This document shows, piece by piece, positions 43,316-55,085 of a stretch of 64,000 nt of DNA. Source of the stretch: Ancistrus triradiatus (lineage: Eukaryota; Chordata; Actinopteri; Siluriformes; Loricariidae). The notes below the pieces were generated by a model. It had not been told where the DNA came from, did no database searches, and saw only the letters and a list, made by a program, of their open reading frames with translations. Each line of letters opens with the position of its first letter. The stretch's first letter is position 1. The translations under genes and the position numbers were made by a program. The stretch is taken from assembly GCA_025084515.1 (NCBI GenBank), contig JAJAGP010000754.1, positions 186,001-250,000 on the forward strand, read 5' to 3'.

Positions 43316-43351
<36 letters not shown>

Positions 43352-43361
43352 GAGAGAGAGA
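43314..43361. repeat. (GA)n microsatellite
   Basis: Near-perfect GA run of about 46 bp. Confidence 0.97.
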
Positions 43362-43878
43362 TTACATTGGAGTCACTGTCATAAGGATTTCTGTAGCTAA
43401 TTAATACTAGACCTACACCTACCCCGAAAACTCTAGCCTTAACCTGATCTTACCTAAAGCAAGTCTTTTGACTTTTTGTTTTTTCCAACAAGTTGTAGTT
43501 TCTTAAACAAAAGCAGTTTTCCTCATGGGGACCAGAAAAATGTCATCACAATATCAAAAATGTCGGATCTTTATATACGTGTGGGGACATTTGTAATGTA
43601 ATAAAAACATGGCCTCACTGTAACATACATACACACCATATCATTGGGCCTAGTTTGGACCAAAATACTCTCATATTGAGACCATGTTCCAAATTGGCAA
43701 ATAACTATACATAAGTATGATGAACTAAGATCAGTTGAAATGTAATAATTAGTAGATGTTTATTGTTAATTAGATTAAAGATTAAGGTAATTTATGAGTA
43801 ATTACTGTCGGGTGATTTATTCATGTAATTATTTTGGTGGGCAAAGAAAAAAGATCACATTAACACAGAGAAAAGTCC

Positions 43879-43931
43879 TGTCTCTCTCTCTCTCTCTCTC
43901 TTGCTCGCTCACACACACACAAACACACACA
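43879..43931. repeat. (TC)n then (CA)n
   Basis: Compound microsatellite at the boundary of the tandem units. Confidence 0.95.
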
Positions 43932-44212
43932 GAGTCTTCTGGGTAAAGATACATTTTGAGGACTTTTCACTGACATAATGATTGTTGTAGTGTAGTAATG
44001 CTACACCTAACTTTAACCTCAGTGAGCAAAAGAAAATCTTTTAGCCCTTTTGGCATTTCAAAAGAAAGTTTTAAAATGTCATTTGATTGTAAAAGGCCAC
44101 TTTCCTTATGAGGTCCAGTAAAATGTCCCCACAATGTCCAAAATGTACAATATAAACTATATAAAATATAAAATATATACTATATAAAATGTTTATATAA
44201 TGTGCACATGGT

Positions 44213-44229
44213 CCCTCTCTCTCTCTCTC

Positions 44230-44299
<70 letters not shown>
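44213..44299. repeat. (TC)n then (CA)n, long
   Basis: A short TC run is followed by about 30 CA units. It is the equivalent of the tract at 43879 in the next unit but expanded. Confidence 0.97.
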
Positions 44300-44301
<2 letters not shown>

Positions 44302-44950
44302 ATTAGGTCTACTTTTCACCAAATATCACACACCAATACTATACACTGTTGCCAATAACCATATGTCTACGTATGACTTTTGAACCAAGATGAACTGAAA
44401 TGTAATAATTAGTAGATGTTTATTGTTAATTAGATTATAAATGAAGGTAATTAATGACTAATTACTGTTGGGTGATTTATTCACATCATTAGTTTGGTGT
44501 GCAGAGAAAAAAGATCATATTAACACAGAGTAATTTTGGTAAACATACATTTTGGGGACTTTCCACTGACATTATGATTGTAGTAGCATATTAACGCTAC
44601 ACCTAACGTTAACCTCAGTAAGCAACAGGAAATATTTTGGCCATTTTGGCATTTCAAAAGAAAGTTGTTGTTTTAAATTGTAACTTGTAAAAGGCCTTTT
44701 TTCCTTAGGTGCCAGATAAAATGCCCCACAATGTCAAAAATGCCAGATCTTTATGTAATATAAGCATCTCTCTCAGTAACCTCAGTAACCAAAATGACAT
44801 CTTTTGGGCCTTTTAGCATTTTAAAAGAAAGCTGTTTTAAATTGTAATTTGATTTGTAAAAAAAAAAAAGCCATTTTCCTCATGAGGACCAGTGAAATGT
44901 CTCCACGGGGTAAAAAAAAAGTCCTCTCTTACAACCCCCGCATCCCTCTA

Positions 44951-46620
44951 ACACCAACATAATGATATATAGACAGGCTATTTTATGATGTACATTTTCT
45001 TTACAGAAGTTCATAAAGAGTTCATACTAAACCTGATGGAAAATTGATGGGATGACAATCAACAGCTTCCTAAGTGCATACTCACTTTTCCCACTTTACC
45101 CTTGCCTTCTCCTGGTCAGGGTAATAGTGGTTCAGTGCCTATGCTGGAGAACATGTCCTGTACAGGACATATGTCCCTGAGTCCCATCCTTTAAACACGA
45201 TTGAATGTGTTGCCCAAGCCTGCCACAAGACTTTTTAATAGGCTGTATAATTCTGTTTCATGGGCGGTACTTAAGATCTTAAATTAGAAACACCTCTGAG
45301 AAATCCTTCCATCTTTTCATAGATACAGATCATCTCGGGCTCGAGGTCCATGACAACATCATTCGGGAACAGATGGTTGCTTATCACTGACTTTTCAGAT
45401 TTATACCTGGTCTATCAGGTTTGTGAGCGTTGAAACATTCTTTCAGGTGTCGTCTCAGCGAAGATCTGCGCATCTGCTAGCTGGGCTCTTCCTGACGGCT
45501 CCTGCAAAACTTTTACCATCTGGATGTCATTCTCCCCACAGATCTGAGGTTTCATATGGTTTATGCATGGCTTGCTCAAAGATCTATTTTTTTTCCTTGA
45601 TCTGGACTCAAAATGTGTAACTGACACAGCACTTCTTTTCATGTGTCACCTTTCCTCGCCTTCACTCTATATGAAAATGGATTGTGAGTTTTCACTGCTG
45701 CCTATATTGTGTATTTCTTGGCATTTATGAATCTTTCATAGCTGGAGAATAAACCTCGCGAGATGCCCAGTGCTCATGCATCTTTTATGCGCTAAGTGCC
45801 AGATCCCAGAGACTAATTCTATAAAGCACATATAGAGTTGTATTGTTCATCTTTGGGGAATAATCTTTCTGTAGTGTGCACAGACTGATTTTGGATTTCA
45901 GGCCAAGCGCAGTTGACCTTTGAATCTAATTCTGTAATTCTTCTGACCCCTTTATGTGTTTACTTGTCAACTATGTCAAGTATTTGACAGGTGAGCGTCA
46001 AGTATATGACATGCCATGCATATTTATGGTTAAACAACCTATTAGGAAACATCCGTAAAGGTACAAGCAGCCACCTCACGGACAGTGATTTCTTTGTGTA
46101 ATCTTGTAGCAGCCAAATAACTTTGACACAGCTTTACTGGAACTGGTGCTCCCTACAGAGTGAACCCAATGTCCTGATGATGTTTCCATATTCCAGGATG
46201 CCTCCAGCAATTGTGTCTAAATTATTCAGAAACAGTTTGTCAAATAATCTATAATGAAACACATGCACGTTTAAACAGTCACTTGCTCTGTTCTTCTCCT
46301 GGAGCTCACTAAGTTGTGAAAGTACCATAGCAGGAAAGTAACTGAGGCTAAAAGGATTAATCAAGTGAGTGTCTGTGTTGCCGACTTGGACAAAATAAGA
46401 GAAACTTTATATAACTTTTGACTAACTAAATGACTAAATCACAATCACAAAAAACAGCTATTTTTAGATTAATTGCCAATTTACTGCATCAATCAGCTAT
46501 GAAAGAGCTAGAACAATTGCCGCTTGCATTTGTGTGCAAAGTTGGTCACGACTACAAGGATTGACAGGCAGGTTACAGAGTAGTTGCTAAAATCATGAAC
46601 CATTCTGAACTTTCAGAATA
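44951..46620. other. No recognised gene
   Basis: Mostly unassigned sequence. A decayed SINE tail (TCTCCTGGTCAGGGTAATAG) is at 45108. Overlapping open frames on both strands at 45415-45642 have no domain I recognise. Confidence 0.45.
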
Positions 46621-47281
46621 TGCACTGTTTAATGCCCACCCGATCAATGTCTGTTCACTTTAACCACCAAGGTCTAAACAGTTATAATAAATTATAATAG
46701 GACATATGAAAACAGCTGGTCACCTCAACAGCCAAGCAAAGCTGCAGATCCACGGTCAGTGGCGGAGTTAAAGAGCAAAAGTATTTGGTCTAGATACTGT
46801 TCTAACTCAGTTGATGTGTTTAGACATTTTGTGTAAGTCACTCGTGTTTGTGTGTTTATGACTGCTTATTGTAACAAGCTGTAAATGGTGTTGGGAAAGT
46901 TAATGTGCCTGCCCCTATTAAGTAAGTAGTAGTCTGTGTATTCTCTCTCACCTATAACTATATAAACTGTTTCACATTCAGTCTCTGTTTTATCTGGCTG
47001 ATCTTCCATGTTGTCTGTAAAGTCTATCAATGTACGGTTTGATTCCATCAAACAAAGGTATTGGTCTTCCAAATCACTCATTAATCACTTGTCTTTTCAG
47101 CAGTGTTCCTGATGCATTCATGGATCATTTGCATATAGATTTTTACCCTTTATACCCTTTATATTTGCATTACAGTAATATAAAAACACTGTGACTTTGA
47201 TCATATCCAGTCAGTGACCATTTCAGTCAACGACCTGTTTCACAGAACATAATGCAGTTGTTAATGGTGCATACCTGCACT
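46621..47281 (-). mobile_element. DNA transposon, family P, copy 3
   Basis: On the minus strand it starts GTGCAGGTATGCACCATTAA. It continues through CTGTGAAACAGGTCGTTGAC and the block ACAACATGGAAGATCAGCCA, and ends at the side reading GGGCATTAAACAGTGCA. All blocks are shared in order with copy 2 at 34176. This copy has no younger insertion, so it gives the family's size, about 660 bp. Confidence 0.75.
46866..47081 (-). other. 71-codon open frame in family P, uncertain
   Basis: The frame starts MSDLEDQYLCLMESNRTL and continues NMEDQPDKTETE; it is acidic. The homologous region of copy 2 (35460-35520) preserves NMEDQPDETET but then has a stop. I recognise no domain. It may be the eroded end of a longer element protein or a chance frame. 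Confidence 0.3.
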
Positions 47282-48430
47282 TATGGAAGCGTTGCCATAT
47301 GAAAAGAAGCATTAAAAAAAAACCTATAACTATAGCCTGCAAAATGGAATTAAAATAAAATGAAAATGTGTTTACTCAGCAACATCATTTAGTTTCCAAG
47401 AAGGAGTTACATAGAATTGACTTAAACTAATGGAACATTGTTATTAATAGATCAAACCCTGTTGCAATAAACTATGCCAATCACGTTGCATAAGAGAAAA
47501 ACAAGGTACTGCAAATAGAGGTGTCAACATTTTGAAGATGGCTGGTATCTTTATCAGTAGCAGTTCTGACTCCTTTATCATCATCCTATAAGCGTAGGGT
47601 TATGGTACAATTAAATGTCACAAGACAGCTGTTGAACAAATAATTTATAGCCTTACAAAAGTAAAAGTTTCACAGTTTAACAGTTATGTAATTCATTTTA
47701 TTAGCTAGTTAGTTTACCAGTGCCGTTCCTGGGTGGTACCATTGATAGGATAGCTATATTTAGTAGTCGGTTAAAAGAACATTTGAAGATGTTAGCTATT
47801 ATGCTATCTAATTGTTATTTTTGTCAAAGAGTGAAATTCTCTAATGATTTGGCAAAATGACTGCTTTTGCTCCTTGTGTTTGCCAAGCTTAAGTTACAGC
47901 GCCTGCATGTGATAATGTAGCAGACCTGCTGGGACACAGCAGGTGCATACAGAAACAGGGGTATATGGGATGATATTTTTGCAGACTAGACAAATCTGGG
48001 CAGTTCATTTGTTAAAACACATTCCCTTATACAATTATTTGCCCCCCTGGTAAGGATGAGTAATAAATAGTAATAAGAAAATCATCTTTTGGTGAACTAG
48101 CTTAATCTCACACTGGCAAAAATGAGAAAAATATCCAACCTTAGTTGAAGTAAATTTAATGTGAGGAAAAAAATCAAGGCAAAAAGGCAAGAGGGGGGTC
48201 CAACCTGGTACTGGCAAAGTGTATCTAATAAAGTGGCTGGTGTATGTCTCCTTCCTATTGTATTCCTGATAAGGAATTTTAGGAGAAACATCTGTGACAA
48301 AGTTGTTATGTAAATGAAACATATAGAAGAAACACCATTCAGTCTGTAATACTTCCATTGCTCAGTGGTTATGGTCACAAAATTACAACATTATACCATA
48401 ATTATGCTGCACTTCATGTGAAGTTATAGC
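47282..48430. other. No gene; one short repeat motif
   Basis: Unassigned sequence. TATCTAATAAAGTGGCTGGT at 48223 is a motif found at the end of common vertebrate DNA-transposon remnants, but its flanks are not recognisable. Confidence 0.4.
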
Positions 48431-48497
48431 TTTGCTTGTAAACCCTTTAGAATTTTCCATATGTCTGCATAAATATGACCTAAAACAACATCATTTC

Positions 48498-48853
48498 TAC
48501 AAGCCCAAATCAGAACAATTTCGGACGATATGGAGAATGCGAGTAAAAAATATATGCAATGTCTCTCACATTTCCTTTGGCCTTCATTTCATTGCAGACA
48601 GTATAAGCCCAAGATATTTCATGTTTTTTTTTCTAGTCAGCTTCAACATCCATTTCTGCATTTCAGACCTGCAACACATTCCAAAAAAAGATGAGACAGG
48701 GGCATTTTAGGACTAATAATTAGGTAAATAATTACTAAATAATGATGTGATTTGGTCACGAAAGGCTGAGTCTTTAAGGAGTAAAGATGGCCAGAGGATC
48801 TCCAATTTATCAACAATCCATACCATCCCAACTTTTTTTGATTTGGGGTTGTA
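48498..48853 (+). mobile_element. Family Z Tc1 MITE
   Basis: The left end TACAAGCCCAAATCAGAACA and right end TTTTTGATTTGGGGTTGTA are inverted complements. The interior is the 5' UTR (GGCTGAGTCTTTAAGGAGTA) and an abrupt join to the right end. The transposase is entirely deleted. At 356 bp it is much smaller than its autonomous relatives. Confidence 0.87.
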
Positions 48854-48944
48854 CCAGTTCTAAAAGTTAACAAAGATAAAATGTCATAAGAACCCATTTT
48901 AACAAATGAGACATAATTATTACACTTCCTCATTTAGTTATATA

Positions 48945-49685
48945 CAGTGGTGCTTAAATGTTTGTGAACCCTTTAGAATGTTCTATATTTCTGCATAAAT
49001 ATGATCTAAAACAACATCAGATTTTCACACAAGTCCTAAAAGTATATTAAGAGAACCCAATTAAACAAATGAGACAGAAATATTATACTTGGTCATTTAT
49101 TTATTGAGGAAAATGATCCAATATTAGATATTAGTGAGTGGCAAAAGTATGTGAACCTCTAGGATTAGCAGTTAATTTGAAGGTGAAATTAGAGTCAGGT
49201 GTTTCCAATCAATGGGATGACAATCAGGTGTGAGTGGGCACCCTTTTTTATTTAAAGAACAGGGATCTATTAAAGTCTAAACACATGTTTGTGGAAGTGT
49301 ACCATGGCACGAACAAAGGAGATTTCTGAGAATCCCAGAGTTGAAGCTGTTCTGTACGGAGGAATGGGCTAAAATTCCTCCAAGCTGGTGTGCAGGACTG
49401 ATCAACAGTTACAGGAAATGTTTAGCTGCAGTTATTGCTGCACAGGGGGGTCACACCAGATACTGAAAGCAAAGGTTCACATACTTTCACCACTCACTAA
49501 TATGTAATATTGGATCATTTTCCTCAACAAATAGATGCCCAAGTATAATATTTTTGTCTCATTTGTTTAACTGGGTTCTCTTTATCTCCTTTTAGGACTT
49601 GTGTGAAAATCTGATGATGTTTTAGGTCATATTTATGCAAAAATATAGACAATTCTAAAGGGTTCACAAACTTTCAAGCACCACT
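48945..49685 (+). mobile_element. Family X Tc1 deletion derivative
   Basis: Complete inverted repeats (CAGTGGTGCTTAAATGTTTG ... CACAAACTTTCAAGCACCAC) surround a 741-bp body with TA flanks. The transposase start (ATGGCACGAACAAAGGAGAT) is present near 49303. After about ten codons the sequence jumps to the C-terminal region (EEWAKIPPSWCAGLINSY-like), so the catalytic core is deleted. The well-preserved ends suggest a young insertion. Confidence 0.92.
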
Positions 49686-49689
49686 ATAT

Positions 49690-50340
49690 ATGGTCCAGTT
49701 TTATATATATTTTTATACATCTACCAAAGCCACTCTGTCCAAAACAACAATACTGTCCATCTGTAGATCACATATACAAGAAGGCCAGAAGGCTTGCAGA
49801 AAATATATTGTGCATGGATGAGACCAAAATAGAATGTTTTGGTTATGAGAAGTGTTATGCCTTAATAAAAAAAATCAGCATAAGAACCTTATCCCATTTG
49901 TGAAACATGTTGGTGGTAGTACCATGGTTTGGGCCTGTTTTCTACATCCAGGCCAAGAAGGCTTACCATCCTTGATGGAACAATGAATTCTGAATTATAC
50001 CAGAAAAATCTAATGGAAAATGTCAGGACATCTGTCCATGAACTGAATTTCAAGAAAATGTGGGTCATGCAGCAAGGACCTTAAACACACAGGTCATTTT
50101 ATCGAATAATATTTACAGGTGAGTAAATTTAATGTTTTGGACTGGTCAAGTCAAAGTTCTGACCTTAATCCAATAAAATGTTGTGGAAACAGTTCATGAG
50201 AGAAAACTCACCAACATCCCAAAGTTGAAACTGTTCTGTATGGAGGGATGGGCTAAAATGTGGATCAACTGCTACTGAATACCTTTAGTTGCAACTGTTT
50301 CTGCACAAGGGGGTCACACCAAATACTGAAAGCACAGGTT
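49690..50340 (+). pseudogene. Tc1 transposase remnant (family X), old
   Basis: Degenerate blocks: MDETKIECFG with the first catalytic Asp, KHVGGSTMVW, LDGTMNSELY and QENVRTSVHELN-like, a damaged MQQ.P-HTG region, and DLNPIKC where the catalytic Glu should be. The C-terminus reads GHTKY-like. Frameshifts are numerous, more than in 29816-31484, consistent with greater age. Confidence 0.85.
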
Positions 50341-50499
50341 CACATACTTTTGTTACTCTTAGATAGGTAATATTGAATCATTTTTGTCACATTTGTTTAA
50401 CTGGGTTAAGGGCTTGTGTGAAATCTGATGCTGTTTTCAGCTCACATTTAATCAGACATGTAGAAAATTCTAATGGGTTTGCAAACTTTCAAAAATTGA

Positions 50500-51341
50500 T
50501 AAATTACAGGGTGTGCCTGTTGCTGTAGAGCACCACTTGGAAGTGCCATCAATTGCATCCATATAATGACACCTTTTCAAATGCAAATGTGCTTTTATTT
50601 CGAAAGATAATTTAATTGTTTGCCACTCTCGGGGGTTTAGAGTTATTATGTTGTTCAGAAAAGCTACATGTTCCTTTTAATTTATTCTCTGCCACATCTG
50701 GCCTCAAGGCATTCTTTTATCTTTCCATCTGTTCTTTCTTTTTTCCTCCAAAATGTCTCATTTGCAAAATCTCTTACATCAGGCCATGCGGATTACCTTT
50801 CAGTTACCCTCGATATTACATTGGATTAACCCTCATTGCGTTATGAACTGTGGCATTGTAATATTGTGTGGCACACTTTAAGTAGTGACTGTGATATCAT
50901 ACTCACAAATGTTATTGTTTGTTTTTTTGGAGTAGGCAACCTGATTTTCTTAAATTCTCTCAGTGCCATTAGTGTTATTTCAGCACCATGGCCAGTGACG
51001 CAAAGAGCACCAAATTACCACTGGTGGTGGGACGAGGCCCGTTCAGCCATGGTTTGCAACCCCCTCCAAACAACTGGTTAAGTCTCATGCCCCCCCACAG
51101 TGTCATGACTAACATCCCTCAAGCATTAACCATGCCATAGAACAAAAAACAGAAGCTAAGATACGAGAATGAAGGCTTTATTTTTTAAAAAGTGAAATCC
51201 AAAAATAAATAAATAAATAATTAAATGCAGTCTATGTATGTAACAGCTACTCAGAAGTTACATACGCATGGGCATGTCAGAGCAGCCAATCAGTGTATGG
51301 ACTGAAGGGGAAATTTAAAAAAACATAATAATAATAATAAC

Positions 51342-51382
<41 letters not shown>

Positions 51383-52130
51383 CAAACACTGATTCAGCTC
51401 ATATTGTATCACAAAAGGTACTACTTTTATGTGGGTTAATTTTCTTTAACTTATATATTTTAATGAGATGGGTATGCTTCCATACTGGAGAATACCAGCT
51501 CTACTCTTGATCTGCTGCTGGATACGGCAAGATTTGTTTCCTTTATTAAAGCAGGAAAGATCTGAGATTGCATAGACAGAGAAACTCTTAATTTTGCTTA
51601 TCTGGCCTGCTGAATAGTTTCAAAAATGATAGATTTAAATGCTAAAAACATTTAAAAAAAAATTGTTCAATACATTCAGACAGAAAATCATCTCACGATC
51701 CCTCCCATTTTTTGGCGACCCATCGTCCATCGGTTTAAGAGCTGCTGATCTAAAGCACTTCAGCCTTGCCTTAATCAGTATGAGCTGCCAGCTGGGAAGG
51801 GAGACCAAATTAACAAAATATCAGCTAATTGTAAGCAATTATTCACCTGAGGAAGACTAGAGCATCACCACTAGCACCCTTTTACTGAACTTCTTAGTTT
51901 TTCCCAACAAAATAAAATAAAAAAAAGAGAATAAATCTTAATTTTGTATAAGAGTTCACATGTTGCCTCAGACAAGTCACAATAGAAGTCCCTTTTGACA
52001 CAAGCTTAATCCAAACATCCCATTAACTGTTAATATACATAAGATATTCATAACAGAATCATACTAAAGTATACTCTTAATGCAGTTAAGTGAAACAGAA
52101 AAAATACAAAATGGCAACTACAGTTATAGG
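50500..52130. other. No gene; (AAT)n at 51325-51378
   Basis: Unassigned sequence with a triplet microsatellite. No reading frame has recognisable content. Confidence 0.5.
51325..51378. repeat. (ATA)n microsatellite
   Basis: About 17 ATA units with one CAA interruption. Confidence 0.97.
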
Positions 52131-52134
52131 CGCT

Positions 52135-52928
52135 TAAATTGAGCCAGATTCGAGTCCCAGCAGTGCCTTCTGGAGGGTTCAGTTGTCACTCACAGACCCA
52201 GTGGAGGCTGGATGTTTCTGATGTTTCTACAATGATGCCTCCCATGTTGTCCAGTGCCCCTGTTGTCCCTCTGCTACAGCCTTGATCTTAAAGCTTTCGT
52301 TCTTCATCTTTTGCCACTTCAGACACCACCAGTTCCTTCTTGTCTTTCATAATCGTCTTAGACCAGACGTTGGTCCCACCCAAGACCAGTTCTTCCTATT
52401 TGGACTCAGCTGATGATCTCATTGTGCTGCAAACTGATAACTGACAGGATCTCAAGTCCTCGGTGGGAAAGTCTATGGTGGCATGTCATCCCCAGCCAAC
52501 CAGAGGAGGAGAGAGTTACTGCCCTCTGGCATGGCCCAGGAATGGTGAGGCTGGAGCTGATGATGGAAACAACTTGAGTGGAGCTGAAGCGTAGGAACAT
52601 CTTAGTGTATGGGGCTGGAACTGGTCAACTTCAGCACATGCTTTCCTCACTGTCCTATTAGTGGACTCCTTCAGCTCCAACACTGCCCCGGTATTCTTCT
52701 TGTAGCTCATGTTGGTATTATTAAAGATATTATTTAGGTAACTTAGTGTATTTCTTACATATAACATCTAGGCTGCCCAAGGAGGGCCTCCCAAGGTCTT
52801 TATAACATTTAGGAAGTTTGTCCTAGGCTTTCTCAGTTAGGCCTGTGGGCCTAGAGAGTTGTAAAGCTGTTTTGAGACAATGGTCCTTTGTATGAAGTGC
52901 TGTATAAATAAATTTGACTTCACTTGAC
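52135..52928 (+). repeat. LINE 3' region (L2-type), rearranged
   Basis: The right end GTTGTAAAGCTGTTTTGAGA, GAAGTGCTGTATAAATAAAT, TTGACTTCACTTGACA is a LINE 3' terminus. Upstream, ACATCTAGGCTGCCCAAGG matches the LINE at 8597. GAGGCTGGAGCTGATGATGG and GAGTGGAGCTGAAGCG match the LINE end at 2861 but in opposite orientation relative to the terminus. The 5' boundary is uncertain. Confidence 0.65.
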
Positions 52929-52972
52929 AGTGACCAACAATCACAATTATTTTCTTTCAGCTCACAGTACAT

Positions 52973-53012
<40 letters not shown>

Positions 53013-54124
53013 GAAGAAGAAGAAGAAGAAGAAGAAGACAGTATATTAACTCCCTTCAGTGAGAGAATAGGTTAGTGTCAGGATGATGGGCTGTTTTTGG
53101 TCACTTTTGGCCTGCGTCATGCTCTATGGCTTCATGGTATTTATACCCTTTTGTATCAGTCCTTCCATTTCTAGTCACTGTTCTTGTTCCAAAGACGTAT
53201 TCCTCTGGTTTGACTGTGCAGGGTGCTGCATTTCAGCAGAAAAAGTTCTTCAGTGTTTTTATTAGTCCTTTATTCATCTCAACAGGTGCTGTAGATGATA
53301 ACAAGTAAGGTGTGATAAAACTGAGTGTTTGAGCATGAGGTAGTTTTTCCTGTATAAGCATATGCTTTTGTTCTGCTAAAAAGATTGGATTTGTTGTAAA
53401 TTCAATGGAGCAGACAGGCAATTTAATAGCAGAAGGTACTTATTTCATTATGCCTTCCATCCAGGCCATTGCACTACATGTGGTGCTGACATTTGTAAAG
53501 GTCAAAAATCTTTTTAACAGTGGCTTTGGTTGGACAAAAAAAGTTCACAACTAAGGAAGATGTGCTCTGTGAAAGTTAAAAGCTTTGGTATACAGGACAT
53601 AACTGGAATATTATCTGTTTTAATAAAGGACCTTAAATGAATTGGTCAACTTGTGAAGATGGCTTCTTCCACATAAATCAATTTCATATAACTCTTTCCT
53701 GACAATAACCCCCAATCAGGAACAGGAACAGGAATGCACACACAAAACCACATAGAACAATATAAGTTAGGGCCTTGCTAATTAATATAACTGTTTCTAT
53801 ATAAATTATATATGAGGGTGTTCAGTGCACTTGGTGGGACTCATTCCGGGAATCTTAGATGCATGGGTCATGTGCTGTTTCATCCCAATCAAGGATTTGG
53901 GATTTATATGGCGTGGTCATGCCTATATGGTGATGGGGGAGTAACGACTGGAAAAAGTGACGTCCAAAATGACGTCTACAAAACAACGAACTTAGAATAT
54001 AACCTTCCGACTACAGAGACTGAAAGCAAAAGAAATAAACCAATACAATAGAGCTGAGATCTGTCTAGATTTCCCAAACTCAATTCAATTTATGTTTAAA
54101 TTAACAAGGGTAAGAGAGGTGACC
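52929..54124. other. No gene; compound triplet repeat
   Basis: Unassigned sequence with (ATA)n and (AGA)n at 52977-53038. Open frames at 53083-53308 overlap in two registers, which argues against coding. Confidence 0.5.
52977..53038. repeat. (ATA)n then (AGA)n
   Basis: About 12 ATA units pass directly into about 9 AGA units. Confidence 0.97.
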
Positions 54125-54881
54125 AAGAACCCAATGGTCTCTCTGGCTGAGGTCCAAATATCTCCAAATATGTGCTGATGGGAGAAACTTCCAGAAGGTC
54201 AACCATCATTGCAGCAATCCATCAAGCTGGGATTTATGGCAGAGCGGCCAGACAGAAGCCTTTCCTCAGTAAAAGACACACAAAAGCCTGCGTGGAGTTT
54301 GCAGAAAAAGCACCTAAATGACTCTCGGACTGTAAAAAACAAGATTCTCTGGTCAACTTCTTGGCTTCAATTCTAAACGTCATGTCTGGAGGAAACCATA
54401 CTCTGCTCATCATCTGCCCAATACCATCCCTACAGTGAAGCATGGTGGTGGCAGCATCATGCTGTGGGGGTGTTTTTCAGTGGCTGGGACAAGGAGGCTG
54501 GTCAGGGTTGAGGGAAAGCTGAATGGAGCAAAGTACAGAGACATTCTTAATAAAAAACAGACCCAGAGCACTCAGAATGTAAGACTGGCCCAAAGGATCA
54601 CCTTCCAACAAGACAATAACCCTAAGCACACTGACCAAGAAATTATAGAACTGGCTTGGGACAACCTAGCCAGAGCCCTGAACTGAACCCAATCAAACAT
54701 CTCTAGAGACCTGCAAATAGCTGTCCACTGACAGTTTCCATCCAACCTGAGAGAGCTTGAGAGGCTCTGCAGAGAAAAATGACAGAAAATTTCCAAATCT
54801 AGGTGTGCATACCTTATGGCATCATACCCAAGAAGACTGGAGGCTGTAATCGCTGCCAAAGGGGCTTCAATTAAGTACTGA
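54125..54881 (+). pseudogene. Tc1 transposase remnant (Sleeping Beauty-like lineage)
   Basis: Blocks: STIIAAIHQAGIYGRAA, KPFLSKRHTKACVEFA, FNSKRHVWRK-like, a clean stretch KHGGGSIMLWGCFSVAGT and LNGAKYRDIL (54435-54686), QQDNNPKHT with the second Asp, and the C-terminus AAKGASIKY before TGA at 54879. The first catalytic segment (SDET) is deleted after ILW near 54350. At the Glu position the sequence reads NPIK. It is inactive. Confidence 0.87.
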
Positions 54882-55085
54882 GTAAAGAGACTGAAAATTT
54901 TCCCTTTCAATAAATTTTCAAAAATGTCTAAAAATTCTGTTTTCACTTTGACATTATGAGGTACTGAGTGCAGCACTATGGGGAAAACGTTATTATTATT
55001 ATTATTATTTTATTTTAGCACAAGGCTGCAACATAAAATGTGAAAAAAATGAAAGGGTCTGAAGACTTTCCGAATGCATTGTAAA
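54125..55085 (+). mobile_element. Tc1-like transposon, Sleeping Beauty-like lineage, partial
   Basis: Transposase codons are followed by the 3' UTR, a CACTTTGACATTATGAGGTA block and the terminal GGGTCTGAAGACTTTCCGAA, GCATTGTAA. This right end is characteristic of a salmonid/cyprinid-type Tc1 lineage. The left end is absent. Confidence 0.85.

Larger units (their letters stand above)
43314..44950. repeat. ~600-bp tandem array, about 2.7 units
   Basis: The same block order repeats. It runs: simple repeat, a CACTGACAT.ATGATT...CTACACCTAAC..TAACC block (43366, 43969, 44564), a TTGGCATTTCAAAAGAAAG block (44050, 44649, weaker near 44815), a 'GAGGACCAGTGAAATGTC' block (43526, 44112, 44707, 44883), then (CA)n and a TAATAATTAGTAGATGTTTA block (43744, 44403). 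The spacing is about 595-660 bp. Microsatellites inside the units differ in length. Confidence 0.85.
48431..50495 (+). mobile_element. Tc1-like family X, old copy with two nested elements
   Basis: A worn left end (GTAAACCCTTTAGAATTTTC) is interrupted at 48498 by a family Z MITE. It resumes at 48854 (CAGTTCTAAAAGTTAACAAA) and is interrupted again at 48945 by a young family X derivative. It continues from 49686 with the transposase body and right terminus to about 50495 (GGTTTGCAAACTTTCAA). The surviving coding blocks include CMDETKIECFG. Confidence 0.8.

Noticed and set aside
44071..44322. Minus-strand frame with a Cys-Val repeat
   Set aside because: It is (CA)n read as (GTGTGC-like) codons; no protein.
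43314..44950. CRISPR-like repeat array
   Set aside because: The units are ~600 bp and diverged in a vertebrate genome; there are no short regular repeats with unique spacers.
45415..45642. Overlapping open frames on both strands
   Set aside because: Mutual overlap without domain or splice signals makes chance the simplest explanation.
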